Assembly (NCBI RefSeq): GCF_003094615.1
Contig: NZ_QDKO01000043.1
Span: 374,358-438,357 of the forward strand
Direction of reading: 5' to 3'
Source: Caulobacter radicis
GTDB taxonomy: Bacteria > Pseudomonadota > Alphaproteobacteria > Caulobacterales > Caulobacteraceae
DNA: 64,000 bases
Shown here: in pieces, positions 39,638 through 49,235 of the stretch
Layout: the number at the start of each line of letters is the position of its first letter
Position numbering within the stretch: position 1 is the stretch's first letter
Position numbers and translations under genes: made by a program
Notes under the pieces: generated by a model
Databases searched by the model: none
The model's input: the letters and a program-made list of their open reading frames with translations, nothing else
What the model was told of the DNA's origin: nothing

Positions 39638-40536
39638 GCCGGATCGCCGCTGGTCGCCGGCGGGGTCTTCTTCTCGGTCAGGGCCACCAGCGCCACGCCG
39701 ACCATGGTGGCGCCGCCGCCGATGACCAGTTGCAGCGACAGGGCGTCGCCCATGAACAGCACGCCGATCGTGCACGAGACCAGCGGCGTCAGCAGGAAGT
39801 AAGGCGTCACCCGCCCCGGCTCGCGCCGCTGCACCAGCCAGAACAGCAGGGCGCTGGCCCCGATGGTCGAGACGACGCCGGCGAACACCACGCAGGCCCA
39901 GGCCAGCGGCGGCGCGGACGAGACCTTGGCCACGACGTCGTCCTCGAAGGCGAAGGACATGGCGATCAGGATCGGCGCGGCGACGAAGGCGGTCAGGCCC
40001 TGCACCTTCAGCGGCTTCACCCCCGGCGTCTTGCGCACCAGCACGGTCGCCACCGCCCAGATGGCGGCGGCGGTGACGCCCAGGGCGATGGCCGGCAGGT
40101 CGGCCGCGCCGTGGGGGTCGAGACTCATCCACGCCACGCCGGCGAAGGCGATGCCCAGGCCGACGACGGCCGGGACGCGCATGGTCTCGCCCAGCATGCG
40201 CCAGGCGAACAGGGCCGTGAACGGGATCCATAGCTGCGTGGCCACCACCAGCGGGCTCAGCGACTTGGCCGTGCCGAAGGCGATGTAGATCAAGGCGAAG
40301 TGGATCGGCCCCGACAGCAGCACGATCGTCAGCAGCCGCTTCCAGTCCGGGAACGGCGGCCGCACGAACGGAAACAGGAAGGCCAGGGCCAGGGCGAAGC
40401 GCAGTCCGCCCACCATCATCGGCGGCAGGGCGGCGGTGGCGAACTTGGCCGCGGCGTTGTTCAGCCCCCAGGTCAGGATGATCGCCAGGATCGCCAGGCG
40501 CTCGATGCTCGTCAGGGGGCCGGTGGACGCGGACAT
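39634..40536 (-). CDS. EamA / DMT superfamily transporter
   Basis: A 300-aa inner-membrane protein with about ten helices in two EamA repeats (LAILAIILTWGLNNAAAKFA...; AIALGVTAAAIWAVATVLVRKT...). The motif GLRFALALAFLFPF is typical. It starts 13 bp after bioA on the same strand, suggesting co-transcription with biotin synthesis. Members carry amino acids, metabolites or SAM; the substrate here is unknown. ATG 40536 is preferred to 40587, which lies inside bioA. Confidence 0.88.
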   Translation of the reverse strand: MSASTGPLTSIERLAILAIILTWGLNNAAAKFATAALPPMMVGGLRFALALAFLFPFVRPPFPDWKRLLTIVLLSGPIHFALIYIAFGTAKSLSPLVVATQLWIPFTALFAWRMLGETMRVPAVVGLGIAFAGVAWMSLDPHGAADLPAIALGVTAAAIWAVATVLVRKTPGVKPLKVQGLTAFVAAPILIAMSFAFEDDVVAKVSSAPPLAWACVVFAGVVSTIGASALLFWLVQRREPGRVTPYFLLTPLVSCTIGVLFMGDALSLQLVIGGGATMVGVALVALTEKKTPPATSGDPA

Positions 40537-40549
40537 GGGGCCGCTTGGA

Positions 40550-41836
40550 TCAGACCCCGCCGCTTCCTTCAACCCCGCCCGCTCCAATGACGTCGCGAAT
40601 GGCCGACAAGAGGATTTCCAGGTCCGCGTCGGGCGTCGTGAAAGCCGGCGTCAGATAGACGACCTTGCCCATCGGCCGGATCCACGCGCCCTTGGCCGCG
40701 AAGGCCTGGCACAGCGCCCCGACGGCCACCGGCGAGGCGAACTCGACAACGCCGATCGCGCCCAGCACCCGCACGTCGACGACGCCTGGCGCGCTGCGGC
40801 AGGGCTCCAGCCCCACCTTCAGCGCCGCCGACACCCGCGCCACGTCGGCCGTCCAGGTTCCGGCCTCGAACAGGTCCAGCGAGGCGTTGGCGGCGGCGCA
40901 GGCCAGGGCGTTGCCCATGTAGGTCGGTCCGTGCATCAGGGCCGCGCCGGCTTCGTCCGACCAGAAGGCCTCGAAAACCTTGCGCGAGGCAACGGCGGCC
41001 GACAGCGGCAGGGTGCCGCCGGTCAGGGCCTTCGACAGGGTGACGATGTCGGGCTCGATGCCCGCCGCCCGCATGGCGAAGAGCTCGCCGGTGCGGCCAA
41101 AGCCGGTGAAGATCTCGTCGAAGATCAGCAGCACGCCGTGCTTGTCGGCCAGCCGGCGCAGGCGGCGCAGCACCTCCGGGTCGTGGAACAGCATCCCGCC
41201 GGCGCCCTGCACCAGGGGCTCGGTCAGCATGGCGGCGATCTCCCCGCCCCGCTGCGCCAGCAAAGCATCCAGCGCGGCCTCGGAGGCGTCATCCAGCGGC
41301 AGGTCGGCGATCACCTGGGCGGGCATGACGCCCGAGAACAGGCTGTGCATCCCCTCCTCTGGGTCGCAGACCGTCATCGTCGCCAAGGTGTCGCCGTGAT
41401 AGCCGCCCCTGAACGACAGGAAGCGCGTGCGGCCCGCCTCGCCGCGGTTGATGTGGAACTGCAGCGCCATCTTCATGGCGATCTCGACCGACACCGAGCC
41501 GGACTCGGCGAAGAACACGTGGTCCAGCTCGCCCGGCAGCATGGCCGCCAGCCGCGCGGCCAGGCGATAGGCCGGTTCGTGCGCCAGGCCGCCGAACATC
41601 ACGTGCGGCATGGCCTCCAGCTGCGCGCGCACGGCGGCGGCGATGTGCGGGTGGTTGTAGCCGTGCACCGCCGTCCACCAGCTTGCGATGCCGTCGACCA
41701 GCTCGCGCCCGTCCTCCAGCACGATGCGCGAGCCGTGGGTGCGCACGACCGGAAGCGGCGCCGGGGCCGTCTTCATCTGGCAGTAGGGCCGCCACACGTG
41801 CTTGGCGCCCTGGGTGAGCCAGTCGGGGGTGGTCAT
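40550..41836 (-). CDS. bioA: Adenosylmethionine--8-amino-7-oxononanoate transaminase
   Basis: BioA makes 7,8-diaminopelargonate using SAM as amino donor. The 428-aa PLP enzyme shows VWRPYCQMKTAPAPLPV (substrate loop), DGIASWWTAVHGYNHP, LIFDEIFTGFGRTG and the PLP lysine in TLSKALTGG. Start ATG 41836 (MTTPDW) has AGGA upstream; the long open frame beyond it is antisense to bioF. It is divergent from bioF across 78 bp. Confidence 0.96.
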   Translation of the reverse strand: MTTPDWLTQGAKHVWRPYCQMKTAPAPLPVVRTHGSRIVLEDGRELVDGIASWWTAVHGYNHPHIAAAVRAQLEAMPHVMFGGLAHEPAYRLAARLAAMLPGELDHVFFAESGSVSVEIAMKMALQFHINRGEAGRTRFLSFRGGYHGDTLATMTVCDPEEGMHSLFSGVMPAQVIADLPLDDASEAALDALLAQRGGEIAAMLTEPLVQGAGGMLFHDPEVLRRLRRLADKHGVLLIFDEIFTGFGRTGELFAMRAAGIEPDIVTLSKALTGGTLPLSAAVASRKVFEAFWSDEAGAALMHGPTYMGNALACAAANASLDLFEAGTWTADVARVSAALKVGLEPCRSAPGVVDVRVLGAIGVVEFASPVAVGALCQAFAAKGAWIRPMGKVVYLTPAFTTPDADLEILLSAIRDVIGAGGVEGSGGV

Positions 41837-41914
41837 GGCGATCCTTTCGTTGCGCCGGAGGGGCGCCCCGCCTAGACGGGCTCGGCCCCGAGGGCAAACG
41901 GGAACTGAATCGGA

Positions 41915-43069
41915 ATGCACAGTCTGGACGCCTTCGCGAGCGGCAAGCTCGCGGCCCTGGAGGCCATGAGCCTGCGCCGCCGCCTCAAGCCCACCCGCCG
42001 GTTGCCCGGCGCGGTCGTCGAGCGTGACGGCAAGCGCCTGCTGTCCTTCTCCTGCAACGACTATCTCGGCCTGTCGCAGCATCCGGCCGTAATCGCCGCC
42101 GCCCAGGCCGCCGTGGCCGACCATGGCGCGGGCTCGGGCGCCTCGCGCCTGGTCACCGGCGACACCCCGCTGATCGAGGAGCTCGAGGCGCGCCTGGCCC
42201 GTCTGAAGGGAACCGAGGCCTGCGTGGTGTTCGGCTCGGGCTATCTGGCCAACACCGGCGTCATCCCCACCTTCGCCGGCAAACAGGACGTCGTGTTCGT
42301 CGACGAGCTGGCCCACGCCTGCATCTGGGCCGGCGCGCAGCTCTCCGGCGCCAAGGTCGTATCCTTCCCGCACAACGACAGCGACGCCCTGGCCGAACTG
42401 CTGGCCGAGCATCGCGCGAGCTTCCGCCACGCCATCGTCGCCACCGACGGGGTGTTCTCGATGGACGGCGACGTCGCGCCGCTGGACTGGCTGTCGGCGG
42501 TCTGCGAGGCCAATGACGCCTGGCTGCTGGTCGACGACGCTCACGGCGTGGGCGTGCTGGGCGAAGGCAAGGGAACGGCCGCCCTGTTCCCCGACGCCGT
42601 GATCCCGTTGCAGATGGGCACGCTGTCCAAGGCCCTGGGCTCTTACGGCGGCTATCTGTGCGGCTCGCAGAGCGTGGTCGACTTCCTGAAGACCCGAGCC
42701 CGCACCGTCGTCTACACCACTGGCCTGCCCCCGGCCTGCGCGGCGGCCGCCATCGCCGCGCTGGACCTGATCGAGGCCGACCCGACCTTGGCCGCCCAGC
42801 CGCTGCGCAAGGCGCGCCTGTTCACCAAGGCCGCCGGCCTGCCCCGCGCCGAGAGCCCGATCGTGCCGGTGGTGATCGGCGAGGCCGAGGCGGCCCTGGC
42901 CGCCTCCGCCGCCCTGGAGGCCGAGGGCTTCCTCGTGGTGGCCATCCGTCCGCCGACCGTTCCGGCCGGCACCGCCCGCCTGCGCCTGGCCTTCAGCGCC
43001 GAGCATCCCGACGAGGAGGTGCTTCGCCTGGCCGCCCTCGTCCGCCCCCATGTGGAATCGGGCCGATGA
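41915..43069 (+). CDS. bioF: 8-amino-7-oxononanoate synthase
   Basis: BioF condenses pimeloyl-ACP/CoA with alanine. The 384-aa PLP enzyme shows FSCNDYLGLSQHP, GSGASRLVTGDTPLIEELE, VDDAHGVGVLGEGKG and the PLP lysine in GTLSKALGSYGGYL. Its TGA overlaps the bioD ATG as ATGA. BioB, BioC and BioH are not in the window. Confidence 0.96.
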   Translation: MHSLDAFASGKLAALEAMSLRRRLKPTRRLPGAVVERDGKRLLSFSCNDYLGLSQHPAVIAAAQAAVADHGAGSGASRLVTGDTPLIEELEARLARLKGTEACVVFGSGYLANTGVIPTFAGKQDVVFVDELAHACIWAGAQLSGAKVVSFPHNDSDALAELLAEHRASFRHAIVATDGVFSMDGDVAPLDWLSAVCEANDAWLLVDDAHGVGVLGEGKGTAALFPDAVIPLQMGTLSKALGSYGGYLCGSQSVVDFLKTRARTVVYTTGLPPACAAAAIAALDLIEADPTLAAQPLRKARLFTKAAGLPRAESPIVPVVIGEAEAALAASAALEAEGFLVVAIRPPTVPAGTARLRLAFSAEHPDEEVLRLAALVRPHVESGR

Positions 43070-43728
43070 GCGCCCTCTTCGTCGCCGGGACCGGCACCGA
43101 CATCGGCAAGACCCACGTCGCCTGCGCCCTGATCCGGGCCCTGAAGGCCAGGGGCGTGGCCGTCGACGCCTTCAAGCCGGTGGTCAGCGGCTTCGATCCC
43201 GCCGATCCCTCGGCCAGCGACCCAGCGCGCCTGGCGCAGGCCCTGGGCGACCCTGGCGCCCTGCCCCGCATCTCGCCGCGCCGCTATCTCGCCCCGCTGG
43301 CGCCGAACCTCGCCGCGCGGCTGGAAGGCGACATCCTGCGGATCGAGGACCTGGCCGCCGACTGCCGCGCGGCCCTGGCCGGCGAGCACGACCTGATGCT
43401 GGTGGAAGGCGCCGGCGGGGTGATGTCGCCACTGACCGACGAGGCGACCAATCTCGACCTGATCGCGGATCTTGGTCTGCCCGTCCTGCTGATCGCCGGC
43501 TCCTATCTCGGCACGATCAGCCAAGTGCTGACCGCCCTGGTCGCCCTGCGGGCCCGGGGCGTCACCGTGGCCGCCATCGTCATGAGCGAGAGCCTGGATG
43601 CGCCCGACCTCGCCCAGACCGCCGACGCCCTGGCCGCCTTCGAGCGCGACACGCCGATCTTCCTTGCGCCCCGCGACGAACATTGGGACGCAAGCGTGCT
43701 GGCCGACCATCTGGCAAAGGGGCTCTGA
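43066..43728 (+). CDS. bioD: Dethiobiotin synthetase
   Basis: BioD closes the ureido ring of dethiobiotin using ATP and CO2. The 220-aa product has the P-loop FVAGTGTDIGKTHVACAL, the catalytic lysine in FKPVVSG, and VEGAGGVMSPL. The start ATG 43066 overlaps the bioF stop by 4 bases, so they are coupled. Confidence 0.95.
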   Translation: MSALFVAGTGTDIGKTHVACALIRALKARGVAVDAFKPVVSGFDPADPSASDPARLAQALGDPGALPRISPRRYLAPLAPNLAARLEGDILRIEDLAADCRAALAGEHDLMLVEGAGGVMSPLTDEATNLDLIADLGLPVLLIAGSYLGTISQVLTALVALRARGVTVAAIVMSESLDAPDLAQTADALAAFERDTPIFLAPRDEHWDASVLADHLAKGL

Positions 43729-43731
43729 GGC

Positions 43732-44619
43732 ATGCGCGTGGCGATGATCGGCCTGGGCGACATCGCCCGCAAAGCCTACCTGCCGGTTCTGGGAACCCGC
43801 GCCGACGTGCAGCTGGCCTTCGTCACCCGCAGCACCGCCACCCTCGATGAGCTGGGCGCGGCCTGGCGGGTCGATCGCCTGCACACCGACCTGGACGAGG
43901 CCTTGGACCAGGGCCTGGACGCCGCCTTCGTGCATACCGCCACCGACGCGCACCCCGCCCTCGTCCGCCGCCTGATCGAGGCCGGCGTGCCCACCCTGGT
44001 CGACAAGCCGATCGCCGATACGCTGGAGGCCAGCGAAGCGCTGGTCGACCTGGCCGAGACCCGGGGCGTGTCGCTGGCGGTCGGCTTCAACCGCCGCCAT
44101 GCCCCCGCCCAGGCCGAGGCGGCGAGGCTGAACGCCCCGTTCGTGCTGATGCAGAAGAACCGCACGGGCCACCCGGACGGGCTGCGGCGCACGGTCTTCG
44201 ACGACTTCATCCACGTGGTCGATTCCCTGCGCTTCCTGGCGCCGGGCGCGACGACGGCGCGGATCAGCGGCCGCCTGGACGGCGACCTGCTGGAGCACGT
44301 GATGCTGCACCTGACCGGCGGCGGCCGCGACGCCGTCGGGATCATGAACCGCGTCAGCGGCGCCAACGAGGAGGTGCTGGAGGTGATGGGCGGCGGGATC
44401 AAGCGCCGGATCGTCAACCTCGCCGACGTCACCGACTTCGCCGGCGGCGAACATCTGGTCCGCCGCGGAGACTGGACCAGCGTCGGCCGCCAGCGCGGTT
44501 TCGAGGCGATGATCGAGGCCTTTCTCCGCGCCGTGCGCGAGGACCGACGGCTGTCGGCCCTCGACGCCCTGGAAACCCACCGCCTGTGCGAACGGGTGGT
44601 GGCCGACCTGTCGACCTAG
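43732..44619 (+). CDS. Gfo/Idh/MocA family oxidoreductase
   Basis: This 295-aa NAD(P)-dependent dehydrogenase has a Rossmann start (MRVAMIGLGDIARKAYLPVL) and the conserved VDKPIADTLEASEALV, with the family EKP motif as DKP; SLAVGFNRRH is the usual NRR block. It lies 3 bp after bioD and is probably part of the bioF-bioD operon, though no such step belongs to the standard biotin pathway. Its stop interlocks with the convergent receptor gene inside CTAG. Confidence 0.88.
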   Translation: MRVAMIGLGDIARKAYLPVLGTRADVQLAFVTRSTATLDELGAAWRVDRLHTDLDEALDQGLDAAFVHTATDAHPALVRRLIEAGVPTLVDKPIADTLEASEALVDLAETRGVSLAVGFNRRHAPAQAEAARLNAPFVLMQKNRTGHPDGLRRTVFDDFIHVVDSLRFLAPGATTARISGRLDGDLLEHVMLHLTGGGRDAVGIMNRVSGANEEVLEVMGGGIKRRIVNLADVTDFAGGEHLVRRGDWTSVGRQRGFEAMIEAFLRAVREDRRLSALDALETHRLCERVVADLST

Positions 44620-46937
44620 AAGTCGGCCGACAGCGTCACCTGGAAGGTCCGGTGCGAGCCGGGCCGGAAGGTGGCCAGGGTGTCCACGGTGGTGCTGATC
44701 GTGCCGAGATAGTCCTCGTCGAAGAGGTTATCGACGTTGATCCGCGCCTTGACCTGCTTCAGCGGCCCCACGCCGAAGCCGTCGCCCAGGTCGACATAGG
44801 CGTTCCACACCGTATAGCCGTCCGTCTTCTCGGTGTTGCGCATGTTGGTGTAGCGGTCGCTGAGGTGGCGGGCCGAGACGTTGACCAGCGCCCAGTCGGT
44901 CGGCTCCCAGGTGACGCCGCCCTGGAACAGCCAGGTCGGGAAGTCCGGCAGGGTGTTGCCGGCGATCGGCTGGACCCCGAAGTTGTTCTCGAACTCGGCC
45001 CGGTTGTACGACAGATTGGCGTTGAAATAGACCTTGCCGCCCAGCAGGTCGGGCTTCCACTGGCCGCTGAACTCGGCGCCGTGGGCCTCCACCCCGCCGA
45101 CATTCTGGAAGAAGGTCTCGGTCGTCGTGCTGCCCGGCACCACCGAGGCGTAGGACTGCAGGCGGTTCTCGAAGGCGGTGTAGTAGGCCACGACCGAGGC
45201 GTTGAAGGTCGGCCGGTTGGCGCGATAGCCGATCTCGAGGTTCTGCGAGGTCTCCGCGTCAGGGCCTGGAACCGTCGGGCTGGCGGCCGAGAAGATGTCG
45301 TCGGCGCCGCGCGGCAGGGCCAGGTTCTCCGAGTACGAGGCGAACAGCTGGTCGCGGCTGTTGATCGAATAGACCAGGCCCACCTGCGGCAGGAAGCTGT
45401 CCTTCCAGTTGTCGGTGATCCTGGGCTGGCGCCGGGCGATGTAGTCGGCCGGATTGCGATAGCCGGCGATCTCGTAGTCGATGTCGGTGGCCTTGAAGCC
45501 CAGCTCGACCTTCAGCCTGTCGTCCAGCAGCCGCACCGTGTCCTTCAGGAAGAACTGGGTGGTCTCGCGGGTGGAGACGTAGTTGCGCTGCAGGTGCACC
45601 GGCTCGTTCAGCAGCGCCGCGCCGTCGGGGTGGCCGCCCGCGGTGTTATAGCGGGCCTGGGTGCGGTGGTAGTCGTCCTTCTCCAGCCAGACGCCGGCCT
45701 GGACGGTATGGATCCCCGTCCGCCAGGTTCCGCCGACGGTGATCCCCTTGCGCGTGCCGTCGACGCCCGAGAGGCCGTACTGCACGCCCTTGGGCGCTGT
45801 CAGGCCGGCCACGATCAGGCGCTCGGCGTTGTAGCTGGTCAGCGAGGTCGAATAGGCCTCGGGCGAGACGCCGTAACCGCCCTTGTCCTCGTAATAGGCG
45901 GTCGAGCGGATATCGAAGGCCTCGCCGATCGGCTTGTTCAGCGACAGGCCATAGAGGTGGTCCTGCCGGGCGTTGACCGCGAACTTGTAATACTGGTTGT
46001 AGGCGGTGTTGGAGTACGGCACGCCCGTCGCCGTGACCGGCAGGTTGGGAACATAGCCGAGATAGGCGAAATCCCTGCCCTTGCGGCCGAAGAGGTCACC
46101 CGCCGTCCCGTCATACTGGGCCTTGGTGATCGACGGGGAGTCGTAGTCGTAATAGTCGTTGTGCACGGTCTGGAACGTCAGGTTCCCGCCGCTTTCGAAG
46201 GCGTAGTCGAGCTTGCCCTCGTAGTGCTCGCGCTTGATGAAGCCCGGACCGCGCCACAGGTCGCCCTTGATCCACGAGCCGGCGACATAGCCCGACAGCC
46301 GGCCGATCCTGCCGCTTTCCAGGCGCAGGAAGCTGCGGCGCAAATTGTCCTCGCCCAGGGTCTGGCTGACCGAGCCTCCGGCCTCGGCGTCCGGCGTCTT
46401 GGTGAAGTAGTCGACGATCGGTCCCAGCGACGCGTAGCTGGGCAGCGAGACGTCGCCGGCGCCGGCCGAGGCCTGCACCCGCGCCAGGTTCTCGTTGTCG
46501 ACATAGCGATAGATCGGGCTGCCGCCGAACTGGTCGCTGCGGCCCATCGGGATCCCGTCGAGCAGGAAGCCGATCTGCTGGAAGTTGAAGGCTCGCACCG
46601 AGACCGAATTGCCGAACTCGTACATGCCCAGCGCGTCGTTGGCCTGGACGTTGAAGCCCGGCAGGCTCTCCAGCATCTTCAGGCCGGTCACCCCGGCCGG
46701 CGCCGACAGCAGCGCCTCGCGGGTGATCGAGACCGTGGCGGTGGCCTGGTCGGTGCCGATGGCGACGCTGGCCTCCGACACCCGCTTGCCGGTCACGACG
46801 ACGGCGTCGACCGTGTCGACGGACGCCCTGGGGTCTTCCTCGGCGAAGGCCGGCGCGCCGGCCCCCATGACGCTGGCCGCCAGCAAGGCGGCTTTCAGAC
46901 GGCGAAATGCACGCTGGTTCGACTGGACTTGGATCAC
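44616..46937 (-). CDS. TonB-dependent receptor next to biotin genes
   Basis: A 773-aa outer-membrane receptor: signal peptide (LKAALLAASVMGAGAPAFA), TonB-box-like VDAVVVTGKRV, plug (FQQIGFLLDGIPMGRSDQFGG), and a barrel ending in TFQVTLSADF with a terminal Phe. The start is GTG 46937 with AGGGG upstream. There is no STN domain, so signalling is not expected. The ligand is unknown; position beside biotin genes is suggestive only, because the gene is convergent with that operon. Confidence 0.92.
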   Translation of the reverse strand: MIQVQSNQRAFRRLKAALLAASVMGAGAPAFAEEDPRASVDTVDAVVVTGKRVSEASVAIGTDQATATVSITREALLSAPAGVTGLKMLESLPGFNVQANDALGMYEFGNSVSVRAFNFQQIGFLLDGIPMGRSDQFGGSPIYRYVDNENLARVQASAGAGDVSLPSYASLGPIVDYFTKTPDAEAGGSVSQTLGEDNLRRSFLRLESGRIGRLSGYVAGSWIKGDLWRGPGFIKREHYEGKLDYAFESGGNLTFQTVHNDYYDYDSPSITKAQYDGTAGDLFGRKGRDFAYLGYVPNLPVTATGVPYSNTAYNQYYKFAVNARQDHLYGLSLNKPIGEAFDIRSTAYYEDKGGYGVSPEAYSTSLTSYNAERLIVAGLTAPKGVQYGLSGVDGTRKGITVGGTWRTGIHTVQAGVWLEKDDYHRTQARYNTAGGHPDGAALLNEPVHLQRNYVSTRETTQFFLKDTVRLLDDRLKVELGFKATDIDYEIAGYRNPADYIARRQPRITDNWKDSFLPQVGLVYSINSRDQLFASYSENLALPRGADDIFSAASPTVPGPDAETSQNLEIGYRANRPTFNASVVAYYTAFENRLQSYASVVPGSTTTETFFQNVGGVEAHGAEFSGQWKPDLLGGKVYFNANLSYNRAEFENNFGVQPIAGNTLPDFPTWLFQGGVTWEPTDWALVNVSARHLSDRYTNMRNTEKTDGYTVWNAYVDLGDGFGVGPLKQVKARINVDNLFDEDYLGTISTTVDTLATFRPGSHRTFQVTLSADF

Positions 46938-47288
46938 GGCTATCCCCTGCTTTTCGATCCCCCGACGAGACTGGCTCCCGACCGCAGGTCAAAAAACAGA
47001 AATCGCCGTTACAGGAGCCCACTTTTCTTCGTGGTTCCGCCAGCGACAAACGAGATCATTTAATATGCACCAGCACCGTTACTCGACAGGACACGGAAAA
47101 CACGCCACCGCCAGCCGCGCATACTGACGGCGCGACGGCTTCTGGTCGATCTGGCCTTGGCGAAGAGTCTCGCCATAGGACGCCCCTCGCGACGACACTG
47201 CACGCTGCGCCGCCCCGCTCGTCAAACGCCGCGAGGGCCGTGGGCGCGCACCAAGCTTCGGCGCCGCGCGCTCCGGCGCCGAACGCGC
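46938..47288. other. Intergenic region upstream of the TonB receptor
   Basis: About 350 bp between the receptor start and the ssb terminator. A low-GC patch near 47050-47070 (TCATTTAATATGCACC) could hold the receptor promoter. I see no coding signal and no clear regulator site such as a Fur box. Confidence 0.4.
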
Positions 47289-47326
47289 AAAGAAAAGGCG
47301 GCCGCCCCTTTTCGGAACGGCCGCCT
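47289..47326 (-). terminator. Intrinsic terminator of ssb
   Basis: On the minus strand, stem GGCGGCCG / CGGCCGCC with a 13-base loop is followed by TTTTCTTT, 27 bp after the ssb stop. Confidence 0.85.
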
Positions 47327-47352
47327 CTCCGAATTCATCCGACGACGGACGC

Positions 47353-47868
47353 CTAGAACGGGATTTCGTCGTCCAGGTCGGCCGAGAAGCTCTCGCGCGG
47401 GCCGCTGGGCTGGCTGCGCGGAGCGCCGCCGCCGAAGTTGCCGCCGCCTTGGCCGCCGCCGCCCTGGCCGTAGCCGTCGTCATAGCCGCCGCCCGACGAA
47501 GCGCCGGCGCCGTCGCCGCGGCCGCCCAGCATGGTCAGTTCGCCGCGGAACTTCTGCAGCACGATCTCGGTCGAATACTTTTCCTGGCCTTGCTGGTCGG
47601 TCCACTTGCGGGTCTGGATCGCGCCCTCGATGTAGACGGTCGAGCCCTTGCGCAGGTAGCTCTCGGCCACCTTCACCAGGTTGTCGTTGAAGATCACGAC
47701 CCGGTGCCACTCGGTCTTTTCCTTGCGCTCGCCGCTGGAGCGGTCGCGCCAGGTCTCGGACGTGGCGATGCGCAGGTTGGCGACGCGGTCGCCCGAGTTG
47801 AGGGTGCGGATTTCGGGGTCGGCCCCGAGGTTGCCGACGAGGATGACCTTGTTGACGCTGCCAGCCAT
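47353..47868 (-). CDS. ssb: Single-stranded DNA-binding protein
   Basis: The 171-aa SSB has an N-terminal OB fold ([40 protein letters not shown]), a Gly-rich linker (about 112-155) and the acidic tip DLDDEIPF that recruits replication and repair partners. The length is typical for alphaproteobacteria. Confidence 0.97.
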   Translation of the reverse strand: MAGSVNKVILVGNLGADPEIRTLNSGDRVANLRIATSETWRDRSSGERKEKTEWHRVVIFNDNLVKVAESYLRKGSTVYIEGAIQTRKWTDQQGQEKYSTEIVLQKFRGELTMLGGRGDGAGASSGGGYDDGYGQGGGGQGGGNFGGGAPRSQPSGPRESFSADLDDEIPF

Positions 47869-48023
47869 TGGCGATGCCCTGCTCTCGCCCGGCGACCCAA
47901 CGCGCCGGAATCTCGAAGCCAGGACGTTAACGACTCGGCAAGATCAAAATCAAGCTTTGTTCCCTGAACGTTCCTGTGAACGGAGGGCGGTTATCCACCG
48001 CCCTCTCCTGCTCAATTCAAGCG

Positions 48024-48413
48024 TCAGCGCGCCGGCAGCGCCCCCGGAACGGCCAGGCGGCCGTCGCCCGTGCGGACCAGCGACATGAACCGGGCGCCCT
48101 CGTAGCTGTCGCCCAGATAGATGCCTTCCTTCTCCACGAAGATGAACTTGCCCTGGTAGGAGCCGGTCAGCTGTTCCCGCCGAAGGCCCATGCGCATGAA
48201 ACGGATGCGCATGCCTTCCAGCGTGGCCGCGCAGGTCTCCATGTTCGGCACGTTGCGCTCGACCGGGTTGAACTGCAGCGTGCCGTCCTTCTTCTCGATC
48301 ACGTGGTTGCAGACGCCCTGGTCGAAGGGCGCCTTGGTCTGCTTGACGCAGCCCGACAGGCCGATGGCGGCGGCGCCGAGGGCCAGGACGGCGGCGATTG
48401 AGGAAACGCGCAT
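48024..48413 (-). CDS. Small lipoprotein of unknown function
   Basis: The 129-aa product has a lipoprotein signal (SSIAAVLALGAAAIGLSGC). The mature part contains two further cysteines (GVCNHV, METCAAT) and a C-terminal GIYLGDSYEGARFMSLVRTGDGRL. I do not recognise the family. Start ATG 48413 is preferred to 48473, which adds no signal feature. Confidence 0.7.
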   Translation of the reverse strand: MRVSSIAAVLALGAAAIGLSGCVKQTKAPFDQGVCNHVIEKKDGTLQFNPVERNVPNMETCAATLEGMRIRFMRMGLRREQLTGSYQGKFIFVEKEGIYLGDSYEGARFMSLVRTGDGRLAVPGALPAR

Positions 48414-48491
48414 CAGAGAGCTCCTTGGCCCAAGAACCTTCCCCGAAGGGAAAGGTTCGTATTCAAACATCAAAGCGCGCCCAGGCGCGCT

Positions 48492-49169
48492 CTAGCCGAC
48501 GCTGGGAATGGCGCAGTTGGCGGCCTGCTCGACCACCAGGTGGAACGAACGGTTGTCGGAGGAGGCTTCGACGCGGCCCGGCAGCAGGCGCAGCGTCTCG
48601 TCGCCCCAGCGGCCGTAGGTGGCGCCGCCCGGGCGCTCGCACTTGCCGGCGAACAGCTGCTGGATGCAGGCGTTCTGGGTGATCTCGCCCGGCAGCTTGT
48701 TCCACTGGCCGCCCGAATAGCGCTGGCAGACGCCCAGCGGCGCGCTGGCTACGGCGGGTCCAGTCGGCGTGGAGGTCGGCGTGGTGGCGACCGGCGCGGT
48801 GACGGTCGGCGGCGGCAGCGGCGTCAGCACCGTGCCGGCCTGGTCGGCCGCGGCCAGGGCCCCGGTCTCGTCGACGCCGACGTCGAGCGCGCCGGTGGCC
48901 ACGCCGTTCTTCTTGGCGCATTCGGCCAGGGTGGTCTCGCCCACGAACTGTCCGCCGACGAAGCAGCGCAGCGGACGGGCCGGATCATTGAGCTTGGTGT
49001 CGTCGGGACGCCCCGTCTCGACGATCAGGCCAGCGCGCGAGGCCGGCGGTTCCTCGGCCGGCTTGCGGTCCTTGCCGCCCATCAGCGCGAAGGCCACGCC
49101 GAGGCCGGCGATCACGGCCAGGGCCGCTCCGCCGCCCAGCAGCACGCGTCGGTCTTTGAGAAGTTCCAT
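48492..49169 (-). CDS. Membrane-anchored protein of unknown function
   Basis: A 225-aa protein with one N-terminal membrane helix (VLLGGGAALAVIAGLGVAFALMG), a Pro/Thr-rich linker (about 115-140) and a C-terminal region with paired cysteines (LGVCQRYSGGQWNKLPGEITQNACIQQLFAGKCERPGG). The second half probably faces the periplasm. Unrecognised; it lies between a lipoprotein gene and flaEY on the same strand, and may or may not have a flagellar role. Confidence 0.65.
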   Translation of the reverse strand: MELLKDRRVLLGGGAALAVIAGLGVAFALMGGKDRKPAEEPPASRAGLIVETGRPDDTKLNDPARPLRCFVGGQFVGETTLAECAKKNGVATGALDVGVDETGALAAADQAGTVLTPLPPPTVTAPVATTPTSTPTGPAVASAPLGVCQRYSGGQWNKLPGEITQNACIQQLFAGKCERPGGATYGRWGDETLRLLPGRVEASSDNRSFHLVVEQAANCAIPSVG

Positions 49170-49235
49170 GCCCCCTGGCTACGACGCGTTGGTGACGGTT
49201 TCAAGCGTCGCCGCGCCGTAGGGCGCTTACAATTG

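Noticed and set aside
41837-41914. BioR or BirA-like operator in the bioA-bioF gap
   Set aside because: No TTATCTATAA-like or BirA-type palindrome is present.
41837-43051. N-terminal extension of bioA through the bioF region
   Set aside because: Antisense to bioF; the true bioA begins at ATG 41836 with a ribosome site and a canonical N-terminus.
49170-49235. Terminator after flaEY
   Set aside because: Only a 5-bp stem without a T-run is present.
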